DNA of 64,000 nucleotides, taken from the NCBI GenBank assembly GCA_022559845.1, contig CM040129.1, forward strand, positions 1,054,001 through 1,118,000. Reading direction: 5' to 3'. This DNA is from Amorphophallus konjac. Lineage: Eukaryota > Streptophyta > Magnoliopsida > Alismatales > Araceae. Positions 61,961-64,000 of the stretch are shown here, one piece after another. The position numbers and the translations under genes were made by a program. The notes under the pieces were generated by a model. The model was not told the DNA's origin and did no database searches. It was given only the letters and a program-made list of their open reading frames with translations. The stretch's first letter is position 1. Each line of letters begins with the position of its first letter.

Positions 61961-62096
61961 AAAATTTCTTTCTTTTCCGCGAATCTTTTTGACATGACGG
62001 AGTGTTTGTACTTGCTTTGACTCCCCTTGTTTTACTGAAATTTGTTGAAAACTTTGTTTTGAAAATTTTCTTTGTTGTCTGCAGTGATTTCCTGAC

Positions 62097-62176
62097 ATGA
62101 CTCGTTATGGCGGTGATGATCTGAAACGGAGGTCAACCCGAGACGGGGAAGACCCTTATGTTATCCTCACTGAAGT
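62097..62176 (+). pseudogene. Element ORF of A3, left part
   Basis: ATG at 62097 opens MTRYGGDDLKRRS... and runs without stop to the hAT MITE at 62177. The frame resumes in phase at 62977. No family recognised; by position it would be the first protein of the LTR element. Confidence 0.5.
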
Positions 62177-62968
62177 CATTATTTTCAAGGCATCACCTAG
62201 GCGGCGTCTAGGCGACAAGGCGCTCCAAGGTGTCCAAGGCGACCAGGCGCTTAGGCGAGCAGTCCATTAAGGCACTCATTTGGTTGTCCTGGTGCACATA
62301 GACCACCTTGGGCTTGCTTAGTCTGCCTTGACAGGACATCCACTCCTTATTTTGAGGTCTACTTTAGTATTTGGGCAAAATTTCAGGGATAATTTTAAAA
62401 AATTGACAAATGATATGTCAAGATTGGAAAGAGAAGATAAGACTTCCATTTCTTTTTCCCCTTTCTCTCATATTCTTCTTCCTATCGGTTCCTCTTCCCT
62501 CCTCTTAAGGACATTGATTCATATTTGATTGGTGCACTTTTTGAAGTTAGTATCATTTTTGTGTCTCTTTTGATAATTCACAAGTATAATTTATCCAAAA
62601 ATATATTACATTTATGCTTCCTTATAATGTAGAGAATAACTATTTGAGTACTAAATTTTAGATTAAAATTTGTGTATTGATTGGCAGGTATTCACAAATT
62701 CTTATTAGTTTTCTGCTAATTAATTTGTTTTTGTTTGCCATTTATTCTATTTTTCCCTTTTAAAGTATAGATACATGTTGAAGATTTGTGAATATCAAAT
62801 TTTCTATTAACTAAGATAGAACTTATATGTAGAAAATGTATAGTAGTAGTTCTCTTGCATTGTACTTAGTTATATAAACTAGGCTTCGCCTAGGCGCCTA
62901 GCCTTGTCGCCTAAGCAGTAAGGCGGTGGGCTATCGCCTTGGTCGCCTTGGACGCCTTGACAACCATG
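62177..62968. mobile_element. hAT-type non-autonomous element, copy B
   Basis: Starts CATTATTTTCAAGGC and ends GCCTTGACAACCATG. ACTGAAGT flanks both sides (62169-62176 and 62969-62976), an 8-bp duplication. Like copy A (39198), its ends are rich in CTAGGCGACAAGGC and both share interior text such as GAAGATTTGTGAATATCAAA. 792 bp. Confidence 0.88.
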
Positions 62969-62976
62969 ACTGAAGT

Positions 62977-63166
62977 CCTAATGCCGACTTTGGCTCTGTC
63001 TACAATTACTATAGAGACCGTCGATTCTCTGGATTGCGGTCTGACTTGGGATGTAGAAGGGCCGATGTTGCACCCGAAATTATATCAAATTAATTGTTGC
63101 TATGCAACGTTCGACGAGAAGCACGACATAGCGTCGACACCGTCGGACTACGGAGTATCTCCGTAA
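62977..63166 (+). pseudogene. Element ORF of A3, right part
   Basis: Continues the 62097 frame in phase after the MITE and its duplication. Reads LMPTLALSTITIETVDSLD, then CGLTWDVEGPMLHPKLYQ, and stops at 63164-63166. Not recognised as any known domain. Confidence 0.45.
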
Positions 63167-63409
63167 TTCAGGGTCTATCGACTTGACAATGTTATGGTCG
63201 ACGTCGCGGCAAGAAGATTAGCGATGAAGATCCAGGCGTATACCGGTCAGAGTAGCCGAGCAAGTGTATCACACGGCACGGACGGGTGCAAAAGTTCCTC
63301 CCTACGCGGCGACGCACGACCAAACAAACAAACAATGCTCCTTCCACGGACGCGACGCTGTCACGCGGCGAGGGAGCGATTTCCACGAGATATATAGCTC
63401 CACCACGGC

Positions 63410-64000
63410 TCCTCTCCAACCCAGGACGACAAAAAGAGGGTGAAACGGCCTCCAAAGGGGTCAAACGGCGTCCGGGAAGGTCAAATGACCCCTCGAGGTC
63501 CGAAGCATGGAGGAGAGGGGACGCGCGGCTGCCCCGGGGACCCAGCCCCCCCCCCCCCCCCCCGAGGGGCACGTGACCCCGCTGGACTTCCGGCGGGGTC
63601 ACGCGACCTCCCGGGGGCACGCGCGACCCCTTCCGGGTCCGCCCCACTCTCCGGTCTCGGTGTTCAAAAAAAAGGAGGGATTTTGGGCACCCCAGTGGGG
63701 TCATTTAGCCCCTTTTGGCATTCAGAGGGGTCAAAATGATTTTTTGCCACCCCACCTTGACAAAATTGGGGCAAATTTGTTCATTTGACCCCTCTGGGCC
63801 CTCCCGCCTTCTATAAATAGACCCCCATGGGTCCAAGCAAAAAAAAAAAAAGATTACGTACGAAGAGCACTTGCGCAAGGATTTGTTCTGTTTGTTTGGC
63901 CTGTGAGGGGTAAGTCCCCGGGCCTTATGGTTATGCCCCTACGGGAGATGTTTGCAATTACGCCCCTCAGTGGGCCATGTTTGTAATTATGCCCCTCAGC
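63410..64000 (-). mobile_element. LTR B-like copy, cut by window end
   Basis: Units GGTCAAATGACCCC and GGGGTCACGCGACC (63470-63790), TATAAATAGACCCCC (63812), and TTATGCCCCT..GATGTTTGCAATTA text repeat the B1 layout on the plus strand. A C homopolymer lies at 63546-63563. The shared block would lie past 64000. Confidence 0.6.

Noticed and set aside
59041..64000. Search for the second CXC half and SET exons
   Set aside because: No CXC second-half (Cys-rich, NRFRGC-type) or SET (NHS/GEELFFDY-type) sequence was seen, so the gene is called 3' partial and not broken.

Overview
The window is a stretch of a repeat-rich flowering-plant nuclear genome. One protein-coding gene runs along the plus strand for more than 52 kb: a Polycomb E(z)-type histone H3K27 methyltransferase, closest in my reading to CURLY LEAF (CLF). 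Eleven exons from 6704 to 58906 keep a continuous frame across GT-AG introns and encode the first ~700 residues: the N-terminal PRC2-binding region, the YTTWIFLDRNQRM and GRRRIYYDQN blocks, the Cys-rich LFCRRCLVFDCRLHGC block, a basic NLS region, the NSCLIARNLLSG block and the first half of the CXC domain. The rest of CXC and the SET domain are not here and should lie beyond 64000. The species cannot be named from this sequence. The exon-intron structure and the Ty1/copia, Ty3-like, RTE-LINE, hAT, PIF and MULE content are plainly angiosperm.

Layout: 1-5692, a decayed Sirevirus-like Ty1/copia 3' end with several polypurine tracts. 5945-6249, a MITE. 6400-6703, CLF promoter and 5' leader. Intron 2 (8912-26496) holds an antisense Ty1/copia element that has lost its reverse transcriptase; a long LTR (A1) carrying a PIF-like Pack element with a captured lipid-transfer-protein exon; and a plant-mobile-domain-like ORF split by another long LTR, which itself holds a full RTE LINE with an open 1060-codon frame. 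Intron 3 (26820-31360) holds a small MITE and a Pack-MULE-like element with NLR coiled-coil and LRR gene fragments. Exons 4-9 are compact (31361-33713).

Intron 9 (33714-58449, 24.7 kb) is a nest of solo LTRs with intact 5-bp target duplications, hAT MITEs, a hAT transposase pseudogene cut by two of the solo LTRs, a 5'-truncated LINE and a nearly full-length LINE. Intron 11 (58907 to beyond the window) holds a further LTR with its leader and an ORF split by a hAT MITE.

The most interesting signal is a group of long LTRs (A1-A4, B1, B2 and partial copies). They share one ~110-bp block near one end, but each copy carries its own tandem arrays at equivalent places: an AT-rich array and a GC-rich array. 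The GC-rich units differ in sequence between copies, but most are dyad-symmetric. Several independent arrays repeat the W-box core TTGAC[C/T], the known target of plant WRKY factors. Two LTRs that still have internal sequence are followed by the same short conserved leader with a mini-ORF.
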